Assembly: GCF_014841215.1 (NCBI RefSeq)
Contig: NZ_JACYTR010000046.1
Span: forward strand, 1-38,065
Direction: 5' to 3'
Length of the DNA: 38,065 bases
Source: Pseudomarimonas arenosa
GTDB taxonomy: Bacteria; Pseudomonadota; Gammaproteobacteria; Xanthomonadales; Xanthomonadaceae
Position numbers and translations under genes: made by a program
In this document: positions 1 to 7,486 of the stretch, in pieces
Layout of the letters: each line of letters opens with the position of its first letter
How positions within the stretch are numbered: position 1 is the stretch's first letter
The notes under the pieces: generated by a model
Told to the model about the DNA's origin: nothing
Databases searched by the model: none
Seen by the model: the letters and a program-made list of their open reading frames with translations, nothing else

Positions 1-201
1 CTACGCTCGGTCGGCTGCTACGCAGCAACGGCTACTTCGTAGCCTGCGCCTTCGCTACGCTCGGTCGGCTGCTGTCGCAGCTACGCGGGACTGCGTCCCG
101 ATCTCGCCCAAGTGGGCCCACCATTTGGGCTCGTCGCGCCTTGCACTCGACGCAAAGTCCTCAGTGATCATCCGCGCCCCCTCATGAGATATCCGGGCTA
201 G
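1..201. repeat. Intergenic DNA with a 19-bp direct repeat and a hairpin
   Basis: No gene is seen in this left-edge stretch. The 19-bp sequence CTACGCTCGGTCGGCTGCT occurs at 1-19 and again at 55-73. A hairpin with 10-bp arms (GCCCAAGTGG at 106-115, CCATTTGGGC at 121-130, one G-U pair) lies downstream of the stop of the minus-strand gene at 202 and could end its transcript, although no T-run follows. The repeat looks like extragenic repeat debris of the kind common in high-GC gammaproteobacteria; that assignment is inference. Confidence 0.5.
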
Positions 202-1131
202 CTACGACGCCCCTGCGCTGTGAGGGCCCGCGGGCGCACAGCGCTGCACGTTCGCTGCAGCGGTCGGCTTGTCCGCCATCTTGCGATCGACCGAACCGGC
301 CACACGCGCCAGCCAGACCTTGACCCGCACGCCCAGCCACAATCCCAGCGCCAGGCCCAACTGCAGCGACCGGGCATTCCACCCAAGCATGATCGGGCTC
401 AGCAAACGCGCAGCGTAGAGCAGATGGCGCAATCGATAGCTCGGATACAGATCCAAGGCATAGCGGCGCGCCAGCTGCCGCGCCGTCGTGCCCGGAGGAC
501 AGCGCTCACTCAGCGCGTAGGCACCGAGAATCTGCTGATCATTGAGTTCGAGCATGCGGCGTAACGCTATGTACAGTACCGTCGAGCGCCCGATCCGGGC
601 CGAGCCCTGCTGCTCGACCTGCAGCATGGCGCGAAACATGCCGTAGTGCCGCGCCTCGTCCTGCGCCAATGCCGCCAAGGCAGACCGGGCCATTGTCCCC
701 TCCACACCTTCTTGCAGCACGCGGTAGTAGGTGCTGGCCAGGGCCTCGACCACGCAGCGCGCCACCAACTCGCCGGCAATCGAACCGCGCACCGAGCGGC
801 CATCGCAGGGGTGATAGGGCACCGTCTGCAAGTAGTCCTGCATGGCCTGGTCGAAATCAAACGCCGGATCGGTCGCCTCGATCAGCTGTCGCAACAAGCC
901 TCCATGACGTCGCTCCTCCAGGTTCCATTGATCGATCGCCGTTGTCCAGGCCGCACCGCGCGGCTTGAATACCGCATGCAGGTAGGCCGCATAGGCATCG
1001 GCGCGCGACTCCAGCATGGCGGTGGTCTTGAGGATGGCCAACAGGCCCGGCTCGCGGGTCGCCGGGCAGCCGGTCGAGAAGGGAAAATCGGCCAGTCGCA
1101 GCGGGGTGCGAGGCGGTCGCAGGAAGTCCAT
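202..1131 (-). CDS. Ferritin-like diiron protein (desaturase-like)
   Basis: Predicted all-helical protein of 309 residues. It carries two E-x-x-H motifs, at about residues 73-76 (EERRH) and 159-162 (DEARH), plus a lone Glu near 129 between them. This is the ligand layout of the ferritin-like/acyl-ACP-desaturase-type carboxylate-bridged diiron family, so an oxidase, oxygenase or desaturase role is plausible, but the substrate cannot be read. A hydrophobic stretch near residues 240-275 may bind membrane. The frame is open to 1338, which would overlap the divergent gene; the ATG at 1131 is preferred because GGAG lies 6 nt before it. The Arg/Lys-rich, Ala-rich tail looks unstructured. The gene is divergent from the next one and belongs to the chromosome side. 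Confidence 0.72.
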   Translation of the reverse strand: MDFLRPPRTPLRLADFPFSTGCPATREPGLLAILKTTAMLESRADAYAAYLHAVFKPRGAAWTTAIDQWNLEERRHGGLLRQLIEATDPAFDFDQAMQDYLQTVPYHPCDGRSVRGSIAGELVARCVVEALASTYYRVLQEGVEGTMARSALAALAQDEARHYGMFRAMLQVEQQGSARIGRSTVLYIALRRMLELNDQQILGAYALSERCPPGTTARQLARRYALDLYPSYRLRHLLYAARLLSPIMLGWNARSLQLGLALGLWLGVRVKVWLARVAGSVDRKMADKPTAAANVQRCAPAGPHSAGAS

Positions 1132-1275
1132 CGGCATCTCCAAACAGATCGGAGCCTTATCCTGGAAAGCCAAGCAGGCATTGCGGAGCTCGAATTCTGA
1201 CCAACTCCGGGCAGCCACGGGCACAGTTGAGCGTTGCGGAGCGATAATCAAGGCGATTCGAATCGGCTGAAATTC

Positions 1276-1947
1276 ATGAGCAAACCACGTGTATTGCTGT
1301 CCTGGTCCAGCGGCAAGGATTCTGCCTGGAGTCTGCATGTGCTGCGGCAGCAGAACGAGGTGGAGGTGATGGGTCTACTGACTACCCTTAACAACACGCA
1401 TCAGCGGGTGGCCATGCACGCGGTGCGAAAATCGCTGCTGCAAGCGCAGGCCGCGGCGGCCGGCCTGCCGCTATGGACGATTGATCTTCCTTGGCCGTGC
1501 CCGAACGAGACCTACGAAACCTTGATGTCCGCGCTGATGCAGCGAGCACGCAGTGAACGGGTGGATGAGATCGCTTACGGCGACCTGTTCTTGCAGGACA
1601 TCCGCGATTACCGCGAGGCTCGCCATCAGGGCAGCGGCATCGGCACGCGGTTTCCGCTCTGGCAGCGCCCCACCGACCGGCTGGCGCGGGAGATGATCGA
1701 CGGCGGGCTGTGCGCCCGACTGACTTGCGTCGACCCCAAGCAACTCGATGCCAGGTTCGCCGGACGCGATTTCGACCACGGCTTGCTGGCCGAACTGCCG
1801 CCCACGGTTGATCCCTGTGGAGAGAATGGCGAGTTCCACAGCTTTGCCTATCGTGGCCCGATGTTCGAGCGACCGATAGCGATTGCGTCCGGCGATATCG
1901 TAGAACGCGATGGCTTCGTGTTTGCTGACCTGTTGCCGGACGATTGA
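1276..1947 (+). CDS. Dph6-related ATP pyrophosphatase (adenine nucleotide alpha hydrolase)
   Basis: 223 residues. The N-terminus holds the PP-loop S-S-G-K-D-S at residues 11-16, which binds ATP in N-type ATP pyrophosphatases. Near the C-terminus, G-E-N-G-E-F-H-S-F matches the conserved E-x-G-E-F-x-[ST]-x block of the diphthine-ammonia-ligase/MJ0570-like family. Archaeal and eukaryotic relatives amidate diphthine on EF2; bacteria lack diphthamide, so the bacterial protein must have another amidation-type role that is not known. Start chosen at the ATG at 1276; the frame is open to 1234, but that extension would run further into the promoter of the divergent gene. Cytoplasmic, ordinary chromosomal gene. 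Confidence 0.85.
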   Translation: MSKPRVLLSWSSGKDSAWSLHVLRQQNEVEVMGLLTTLNNTHQRVAMHAVRKSLLQAQAAAAGLPLWTIDLPWPCPNETYETLMSALMQRARSERVDEIAYGDLFLQDIRDYREARHQGSGIGTRFPLWQRPTDRLAREMIDGGLCARLTCVDPKQLDARFAGRDFDHGLLAELPPTVDPCGENGEFHSFAYRGPMFERPIAIASGDIVERDGFVFADLLPDD

Positions 1948-2012
1948 CCCATTCCGAGTATTCGTAGCGACCTCGCCTATACTCGTTGCAGCGGTCGACC
2001 CCGGGGCGCATC

Positions 2013-3482
2013 ATGATTTCATCCACAACACCGCGTTGGCTCGCCGGTCTGGCCGGCCTCATCGCCCTGTCCGAGCCGGCCCTGGCGCTTACCGATCTCG
2101 ACGCCGAGTACGCCAACTGCCGCAGCAGCAGCCCCAGCGTCACCGTCACCGTCGGCCCTAGCGATGATTATCAGGCGGCGATCAATGCGGCCAGCGCCGG
2201 CACCCGGGTACAGCTGGCGGCGGGCGACTACAGCAATGGCCTGCGAATCTATGACCTGCACGGCGCCGCCGGCAATTGCATTGTCATCGAGGGCCCGGAG
2301 ACGGGCGTAGCTCGCTTGATCGGTGCGCCGCTGAACGGCATCCGCAATGTGGTGCAGATCCGCAATTCAAGCTATGTGCTGCTGCGAAGACTGGAGATCG
2401 ATGGCACGGGCACCACCGACCTCGATGCGCTGAAGTCCGATGCCACTATCGCCGGCGCACATAGCGCCGCCTGGTCGCACCATATCAGCCTGGAGCAGCT
2501 GCACATCCACGACTTCGATTTCAGCCAGCAGCAGGTTGGCATTTCGACCAAGGGCCCGGCGTGGAACTGGGTGTTACGGAACAATCGAATCGAGCGAGTC
2601 GGCACCGGCATCTACCTCGGCAATTCCAATGGCGCCGAACATTTCGTCCATGGCCTGATCGAGTTCAATCTGATTCGCGATAGCGTCGGCTACAACGCCC
2701 AGATCAAGCATCAGTTTGCTGCCTCGCGTCCCAGCGGCAGCGGCTTCGAAACCCTGCCCGCCACCGGCCGCACCGTGATTCGCCACAACGTATTCCACAA
2801 GAGCGGCAATTCCTCCGGCGGTGGCAATGCCCGCCCCAACCTGCTGCTGGGCACCTTTCCCTTGAGTGGCAACGGCTCAAACGATGACTATGTGGTCTAC
2901 GGCAATTTCTTCTATCAGAATCCGACCGGGGTCGAGGCACTGTTTCAGGGCGAAGGCAATCTGGCCCTGTACGCCAATCTGTTCTTCAATGACCAGGGCC
3001 CGGCAATTGCTATCCAGCCCCAGAACGGTGAACTGCGCCGGATCCGCCTGCTGCATAACACCGTGCTCAGCAGCGGAAGCGGGATTTTCGTTTCGGGCAG
3101 CGTGAACGCCATGTTTGATCAGGACGTCCGCGGAAACGCCGTGTTCAGCGACGGCACAGCGATCAGTGGCGGCAGTCAGTCCGACAATGTCAGCGACACG
3201 CTGGACAATGCCGATCTGTATCTGCAAAACCCGCAGGGTCAGATCAGCGGCGTCGACCGACTCGACCTGCACCCACTGGACGGCGCCCTGAGCGGTAGCC
3301 CGATCGACGCCACGCCGATTGCTGGGCTGACCGATGCCGAGCGAGACTTCAATGATGCCGCAGTCGATCCGGCGCGCCGCGGCGCCTATGCCAGCAGTGG
3401 CGTCAACCCAGGCTGGCCGCTAGCCCTGGTGATCAAGGACTTAGGGCCGCTCGATCGGGTGTTCTACAGTGGATTCGAATGA
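2013..3482 (+). CDS. Secreted right-handed parallel beta-helix protein
   Basis: 489 residues. A Sec signal peptide is clear: short basic start, hydrophobic core (LAGLAGLIAL) and a cleavage site after the ALA near residue 26. The body has the repeated short strands, Asn ladders and I-x-x-N-x-I/V spacing (for example near the NNRIERVGTGIYLGNS and NLFFN segments) of pectate-lyase/chondroitinase-B-like beta-helices, so binding or cleavage of an acidic polysaccharide is possible; no catalytic residues can be assigned by eye. The protein ends in DRVFYSGFE, a tail of the form F-x-x-G-F-E discussed in the findings. Start is the ATG at 2013 rather than the open-frame start at 1986, because it gives the signal peptide. 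Confidence 0.75.
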   Translation: MISSTTPRWLAGLAGLIALSEPALALTDLDAEYANCRSSSPSVTVTVGPSDDYQAAINAASAGTRVQLAAGDYSNGLRIYDLHGAAGNCIVIEGPETGVARLIGAPLNGIRNVVQIRNSSYVLLRRLEIDGTGTTDLDALKSDATIAGAHSAAWSHHISLEQLHIHDFDFSQQQVGISTKGPAWNWVLRNNRIERVGTGIYLGNSNGAEHFVHGLIEFNLIRDSVGYNAQIKHQFAASRPSGSGFETLPATGRTVIRHNVFHKSGNSSGGGNARPNLLLGTFPLSGNGSNDDYVVYGNFFYQNPTGVEALFQGEGNLALYANLFFNDQGPAIAIQPQNGELRRIRLLHNTVLSSGSGIFVSGSVNAMFDQDVRGNAVFSDGTAISGGSQSDNVSDTLDNADLYLQNPQGQISGVDRLDLHPLDGALSGSPIDATPIAGLTDAERDFNDAAVDPARRGAYASSGVNPGWPLALVIKDLGPLDRVFYSGFE

Positions 3483-3508
3483 GCCAGTTGAAACATCAAT
3501 TGGCCGGT

Positions 3509-3901
3509 TCAATCACGCCGCTCTCCGCCCAGGGGCACACGTCCAGTCAATGGCCACACCCAGCGAATCGACTCCTCGAAGCGCTCCTCTCGTTCGGCTC
3601 GGCTCTGCTGCAGGCTGTGCTCGAATTGCGGTGCTGAGGCCTGATTGGCGATCGTCACCGGCACCACCGGGACCTGCTTTGCCTGCTCCGCCGCCACCTC
3701 GCGCATCGAGCGCAGCAAGTCAACGCGGCTCAGCCTGACTTCGGCTGCGGTGCCCGCCTGTGAGCGGTCTTCTTGAACGGCTACAGCGCTGGACGCGGCG
3801 GCAGGCGCTGAGCTATCGACCCGCGAATCGGCCAGTGAAGATGCCCCGGGAACAAGTAGCAGCAAGCTCAAGCTCGATTCGATCAGCAGCGAACAGGACA
3901 T
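3509..3901 (-). CDS. Small secreted hypothetical protein
   Basis: 130 residues, not recognised. It starts with a Sec-type signal (MSCSLLIESSLSLLLLVPGA, cleavage around residue 22-24). The mature part is Ala/Ser-rich, then a charged probably helical segment (RVDLLRSMREVAAEQAKQ) and a C-terminus rich in Arg and Glu with two Trp. The open frame extends to 4282, but the ATG at 3901 has AGAGG upstream at good spacing and gives the signal peptide. Convergent with the beta-helix gene, with 26 bp between stops. It is the last chromosomal gene before the element junction. Confidence 0.5.
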   Translation of the reverse strand: MSCSLLIESSLSLLLLVPGASSLADSRVDSSAPAAASSAVAVQEDRSQAGTAAEVRLSRVDLLRSMREVAAEQAKQVPVVPVTIANQASAPQFEHSLQQSRAEREERFEESIRWVWPLTGRVPLGGERRD

Positions 3902-4329
3902 GACACACCTCTGTGAACTGGCCAGACAAGGCGTTGACCTGCCCATTCTGCGTGAATGAGAAGGGAATCTCCATTCGGACTCCGGGCCCAATGGGTCGCC
4001 ATTCATACGTCGCTTGGCCCAACGAAGAGGTCCTGCTACCTCGGCAAGCCTTACCCGACCGATGGCGATGAAGTGGCGGTGCAGACTGAACTCAGAGTTC
4101 CGCGGCGCCATGATGCGGGACCATCGGATTGAGTCCGCCCAGCGAGACCGGCAGCTGGAAACTAGATGGTGGCCCGTGAAGGGCGAGAACTCCTGCTTAT
4201 GCACGCCGCAGCGTGTGTGGGAGTTCGAGCGCCCGTTCGCAAGAGCGGGCCGGACTCGCGAAGCGAGCGAGCCTTCGATCAAGAGTCTGAGGCCGCCTGC
4301 GACACAGACAGTGTTCGTACTTGAAGAGG
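3902..4329. other. Intergenic DNA before the element junction
   Basis: No convincing gene. The stretch 4228-4280 is rich in short inverted repeats (GCCCGTTCGCAAGAGCGGGC and CGCGAAGCGAGCG) that look like a degenerate extragenic palindromic repeat. Open frames here have no start signals or protein-like composition. The stretch ends at the tRNA-Lys fragment. Confidence 0.45.
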
Positions 4330-4374
4330 TGGTGGGTCGTGACAGACTCGAACTGTCGACCTACGGATTAAAAG
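4330..4374 (-). other. Attachment site: 3' fragment of tRNA-Lys(UUU)
   Basis: Read on the minus strand, 4374 to 4330 gives the anticodon loop CTTTTAA (anticodon UUU), the 3' anticodon strand, the variable loop, a complete T arm (GACAG, TTCGAGT, CTGTC), the 3' acceptor strand ACGACCC, A and the encoded CCA. It closely follows the 3' half of bacterial tRNA-Lys. On the higher-coordinate side the sequence turns into AT-rich DNA with no D arm or 5' acceptor strand, so this is not a functional tRNA. Such a 3' duplicate beside an integrase is the mark left by site-specific integration into a tRNA gene. The crossover lies in or near the anticodon loop; the restored full tRNA should be at the far end, outside the window. 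Confidence 0.88.
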
Positions 4375-4389
4375 GCCATTGATTTTAAA

Positions 4390-4501
4390 GGGAATTTTTC
4401 CCACTCGATTGAAAATACTGAGGTTTTTCGCGCACTTGCACCGGCTGCTTGTCACGCTTGAACACGGTTTTGCCCGATTTAGTGGGTCCGTGGTGGGTCC
4501 G
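4390..4501. promoter_or_regulatory. att-proximal repeats (possible integrase arm sites) and int leader
   Basis: Just inside the junction lie an inverted repeat GGGAATTTTTCCC (4390-4402) and two near-direct copies of GTGGGTCCG (4482-4490 and 4493-4501). The second copy sits in TGGTGGGTC, identical to the last bases of the tRNA fragment at 4330. Short repeats beside a tRNA attachment site often bind the arm-binding domain of the integrase; that role is inference. A weak promoter, TTGAAC then 16 nt then TAGTGG, overlaps this stretch and points to the integrase gene. Confidence 0.35.
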
Positions 4502-4552
4502 CAGTTCAAGACCGACTACACTGCCTCCTTCATCGCCTTTCTTGGCCGACCC

Positions 4553-6169
4553 ATGACATCCTCCTCCACCCTGCGCTTCCCACTGACCAAGACGCTGCTG
4601 TCCAAGTTGGACTTTCAGCATCGCTGGATCGGCACCGATGACCATGGTCAGCCGGTCACGGAACCGACCCCGGCCGGGGTGCGCGAGTGGTATGTCTACG
4701 ACAGCGAGCGGCGCGGGCTTTACCTCCGGGTGTCATCGTCCGGCGCATCGTGGGGCGTGCGGCGCCGGCTGCCGGGCGACGGCGGTCGCGCCCACGCCCT
4801 TCGCCGCAAGTTGGGCGATTGGCCGACGATGAGCGTGCAGGTCGCGCGCCAGCGCGCCGAAGCCTGGTTGGGCCTTCTGGCCGACGGCCAAGACCCACTG
4901 CTGATGCTGGAAGCCACGGCGGGGCAAACCCGTCAAGCGCTCTCCGAGCAGAAGCAAACCGTCGGGTGGGCATTCGAGCGTTGGATGCAACACATGAAAC
5001 CCACTAGCGCCGCGGGCACGCATGTGGATCGCGAACTGGTCAAGCAATGGATGGCCAGCAGCCCGCTGTTCGCCCGCCCGTGCCGCGCTATCACCATGGA
5101 CGACATAGAAGCCACTTTCGGCCCGATGTTCGGTTACGCCAGCGACCAGCGTGACCCGGTGACCAAGGAAGCGCTCTATGCGGAGCCGCCGACTTGGGGT
5201 CCGCAATCCCTGCAAGAGGGTGGCCGCCCGCTGGCCTCGGTCTGGAAGGCGTACCGTTATGCGAAAGCGGCTTGGACCTGGCAAATCCAATCGCTGCTGC
5301 GCGTCGAGGATGTCAGCGCCAGCCCGTTCCGCGCCTGGCAAAAGGGCAAGAAGTGGCCCAAGCCACCGCCGCGCGAAAGCCGCCTGGATGTCCGCAAAGG
5401 CGACGACCAGGCGTGGATGCGCGCCCTATGGGCCGCCCGCTTTGAGGGCGCCGACACCTCGCGCGTGCTGGCCGATTTGCTTTGGTTGTTGAGCCTGTGG
5501 GGCACCCGTATTGATGAGGTGGCGCAAGCGCAGTGGGGCGATTGGAACCGCGAGCAGGATCTTCTCGTGGTGCCGGTCGAGCGCACCAAAACCCGGCGCG
5601 GCTTCATGGTCCCGCTGACCGCGCACACGGTCGAAGTGCTGGAACTGCGCCAGGCGCATTTGCAGCGGTGGAAGCGACCAACCGGCCCGACCGATTTCAT
5701 CTTTGCGTCGCGGGTCAAGGGTCAGCCAGTGAAGTGGCCCTATTCGTTTCTTCGTCGCCTGGAAGCGCTCGGTATGCCGAAAATCCGCCCGCACGATTTG
5801 CGCCGCGGCGTCGCCTCGGACACCGCCCGGATGACCGGTCAGCGCGGCGGCATGATTGTGTCGATGATGTTGAACCATGCGACACCGGGCACCGATGTCG
5901 GCCAGGTCACCAGCGATTACCTGGCGGACAAGGCGGAAATCCTTCGGCCGCACATCGAAGCCCGCGAAGCGGTGTTCTTGCATGTGCTCGACCCCGCCCG
6001 CTACCCCAAACCGCCCGAGTTCGGCGCATTCATGGGCGCGCGCCGCGCCACGGCGCCGGCTCCGGTGAAGCCCGAGGGCGATCCGTTGGCCGCCGCGCTT
6101 GCCTTTCTCAAATCGAACCCGGACGCTGTCGGCGGGTTCATGCAAGACCTGTATCGGAAAGACGAATGA
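4553..6169 (+). CDS. int: Tyrosine recombinase (site-specific integrase)
   Basis: 538 residues. The catalytic domain shows the full set for tyrosine recombinases: Arg319 in GTRIDEVAQAQW, Lys of VERTKTRRG, His414-x-x-Arg417 in PHDLRRG, His442 in NHATPG and the nucleophile Tyr456 in TSDYL. The N-terminal part has the DUF4102-like arm-binding features of tRNA-targeting integrases (GLYLRVSSSGASWGVRR; KLGDWPTMSVQVARQRAEAW). It catalyses strand exchange between attP and the tRNA-Lys attB and lies directly beside the tRNA fragment, which fits. The frame is open to 4379; the ATG at 4553 is preferred since the upstream part crosses the att region. It overlaps the next gene by 4 bp (ATGA). Confidence 0.93.
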   Translation: MTSSSTLRFPLTKTLLSKLDFQHRWIGTDDHGQPVTEPTPAGVREWYVYDSERRGLYLRVSSSGASWGVRRRLPGDGGRAHALRRKLGDWPTMSVQVARQRAEAWLGLLADGQDPLLMLEATAGQTRQALSEQKQTVGWAFERWMQHMKPTSAAGTHVDRELVKQWMASSPLFARPCRAITMDDIEATFGPMFGYASDQRDPVTKEALYAEPPTWGPQSLQEGGRPLASVWKAYRYAKAAWTWQIQSLLRVEDVSASPFRAWQKGKKWPKPPPRESRLDVRKGDDQAWMRALWAARFEGADTSRVLADLLWLLSLWGTRIDEVAQAQWGDWNREQDLLVVPVERTKTRRGFMVPLTAHTVEVLELRQAHLQRWKRPTGPTDFIFASRVKGQPVKWPYSFLRRLEALGMPKIRPHDLRRGVASDTARMTGQRGGMIVSMMLNHATPGTDVGQVTSDYLADKAEILRPHIEAREAVFLHVLDPARYPKPPEFGAFMGARRATAPAPVKPEGDPLAAALAFLKSNPDAVGGFMQDLYRKDE

Positions 6170-6831
6170 CCAGCGCCGCCGACCCGCTCACTCCGCTCGA
6201 TATGCAACTGCTGCGCGAGTTCGACAACCTGTCCGACACGGTGTTGTTGTCGAGCGCGCTGACCGCGCATTTGCTCGGGGTGGCGCAGGGCACGCTGCGG
6301 AACTGGCGGGCCGAAGGCAAGCCGCCGCCGTTCGTGTCGTTTGGCAAAACCAGCCCGGTGCGCTACCGCGCCGCCGCACTGCGCGCTTTCATTCACCAGC
6401 ACGAGTTCGCGTCGTTGGGTCACGAAGCCCGCGCGCAGAAACTGCGGAAGGCGGGCTTGGCTTTGGATATACCCGTGCTGCCCGAGGGCAAACGCCGCTC
6501 CAATCAGCCGACGGTGATGGGGTTCTTGGGCGCGATCTCACCCGAGACAGCGCTGAACGACGACGATGTTTGGCCGTTCGTGCTCGACGGGCTCACGCGC
6601 CGCCCGCTGGATATTCTGACCGCGTTGACGCTGGATCTCGGCCCACCCACCGCGAATGAGGCGGAACAAGAAGCGGTGTGGTTGACCCGAAGCGAGTACG
6701 GCCGTGCGCTCATCGCCTCGGAAGAGCAGGCGAAAACGCTGGCCCAAGAGGCCGCCCTTCGCGCGCTTGGCGACGCTCTCCTGGCCGAACGCCCTCCCGC
6801 TCCGCCCCGCCCTCCCCGCGAACTTCTCTGA
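6166..6831 (+). CDS. Helix-turn-helix protein, candidate excisionase/directionality factor
   Basis: 221 residues, with its ATG inside the stop of the integrase gene (ATGA overlap), so the two are translationally coupled. Residues about 33-70 resemble the winged HTH of AlpA/Xis-type excisionases (SSALTAHLLGVAQGTLRNW, then a PVRYRAAALRAFI segment). The remainder is acidic then Pro-rich and has no motif known to me. The coupling suggests a role in controlling integration and excision or integrase expression. It is longer than typical excisionases (60-100 residues). A terminator hairpin follows the stop. Confidence 0.6.
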   Translation: MTSAADPLTPLDMQLLREFDNLSDTVLLSSALTAHLLGVAQGTLRNWRAEGKPPPFVSFGKTSPVRYRAAALRAFIHQHEFASLGHEARAQKLRKAGLALDIPVLPEGKRRSNQPTVMGFLGAISPETALNDDDVWPFVLDGLTRRPLDILTALTLDLGPPTANEAEQEAVWLTRSEYGRALIASEEQAKTLAQEAALRALGDALLAERPPAPPRPPRELL

Positions 6832-6837
6832 ACAACA

Positions 6838-6859
6838 AAGCCCGCCAATCGGCGGGCTT
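6838..6859. terminator. Bidirectional intrinsic terminator
   Basis: Perfect 9-bp stem AAGCCCGCC / GGCGGGCTT with loop AATC, 7 nt after the stop of the HTH gene. T-rich bases follow on the minus side (TTTGTTGTTC) and a weaker TT on the plus side, so it probably ends transcripts of both convergent operons. Confidence 0.8.
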
Positions 6860-6883
6860 CGTCGCTCTACCTTCTCGTTATGG

Positions 6884-7312
6884 TCAGTCGAAATCGGCGG
6901 CAAGCATGATGTCGTTCGGGCCGAACCATCGTCCGGCCCATGTCGCCACCACTTGGCGCGCATCGTTGTCCCACAACTCAACACGGAACGAAGCCTGGTC
7001 CGCATTCGGCAGGGCGGCGTGGTTGCCGCAGTAGACCGATATCGCCCCGCCCAACCCGCCCTCGGTCATGAACTGAACGGCCAGCATCGCACCTTGGTTG
7101 CAGCGCTGGATGGCGAGCACGCAAAAGACATGCTCTCCGTCGGTGTCTTCCAGCACGGCCTGGCAGATATCGCTCGCGATTTCCAGGCGCACGCCATCGC
7201 GCACCCCGCGCGCCTTGTTGCCGCTGGCGCTCGTCACCAGTCCCTCGTCGGCCAGGCCAATATCGATCTCGACCGTGTGATAGCCGTCACCGGCCATGAT
7301 GATGTGTTCCAT
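6884..7312 (-). CDS. Hypothetical protein
   Basis: 142 residues, not recognised. No signal peptide or membrane segment. The sequence alternates short strands and loops, with acidic N-terminal half (EIDIGLADEG, LEDTDGEHVF) and C-terminal WAGRWFGPNDIMLAADFD; it looks like a small globular cytoplasmic alpha/beta or all-beta protein. The open frame runs far upstream to 8746, but that part is antisense to the well-supported secreted gene at 7487-8653. The ATG at 7312 has GAGG 5 nt upstream. Divergent from that secreted gene; convergent with the HTH gene. Confidence 0.6.
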   Translation of the reverse strand: MEHIIMAGDGYHTVEIDIGLADEGLVTSASGNKARGVRDGVRLEIASDICQAVLEDTDGEHVFCVLAIQRCNQGAMLAVQFMTEGGLGGAISVYCGNHAALPNADQASFRVELWDNDARQVVATWAGRWFGPNDIMLAADFD

Positions 7313-7426
7313 AAATCCTCGCTGTGGGTTGTTCCCGGTCATTCCGGTGAACCCAAACTGCCGCCACCACCGCCGAGCGCCCGGCCGCCTTTTGTCTCTT
7401 CCATACGCTAGGGTGTTGCCTGGCCC

Positions 7427-7454
7427 TTGCGCGTTGCGACTTTTTTGGGAAGGT
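7427..7454 (+). promoter_or_regulatory. Element-type promoter motif (TTGCGC) for the secreted gene
   Basis: TTGCGC at 7427-7432 inside CTTGCGCGT, preceded by TTGCCTGGCC; after a 16-nt spacer comes GAAGGT, a poor -10. The motif matches the copies before other element operons. Distance to the ATG at 7487 is about 32 nt. Because it sits between divergent genes it may also influence the gene at 7312. Confidence 0.5.
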
Positions 7455-7486
7455 GAAGGCGGTCCGTTCACCACCAAGGATTTCCC

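Noticed and set aside
4330-4420. A complete tRNA-Lys gene
   Set aside because: No D arm or 5' acceptor strand exists beyond the anticodon loop on either side, so only the 3' part is present.
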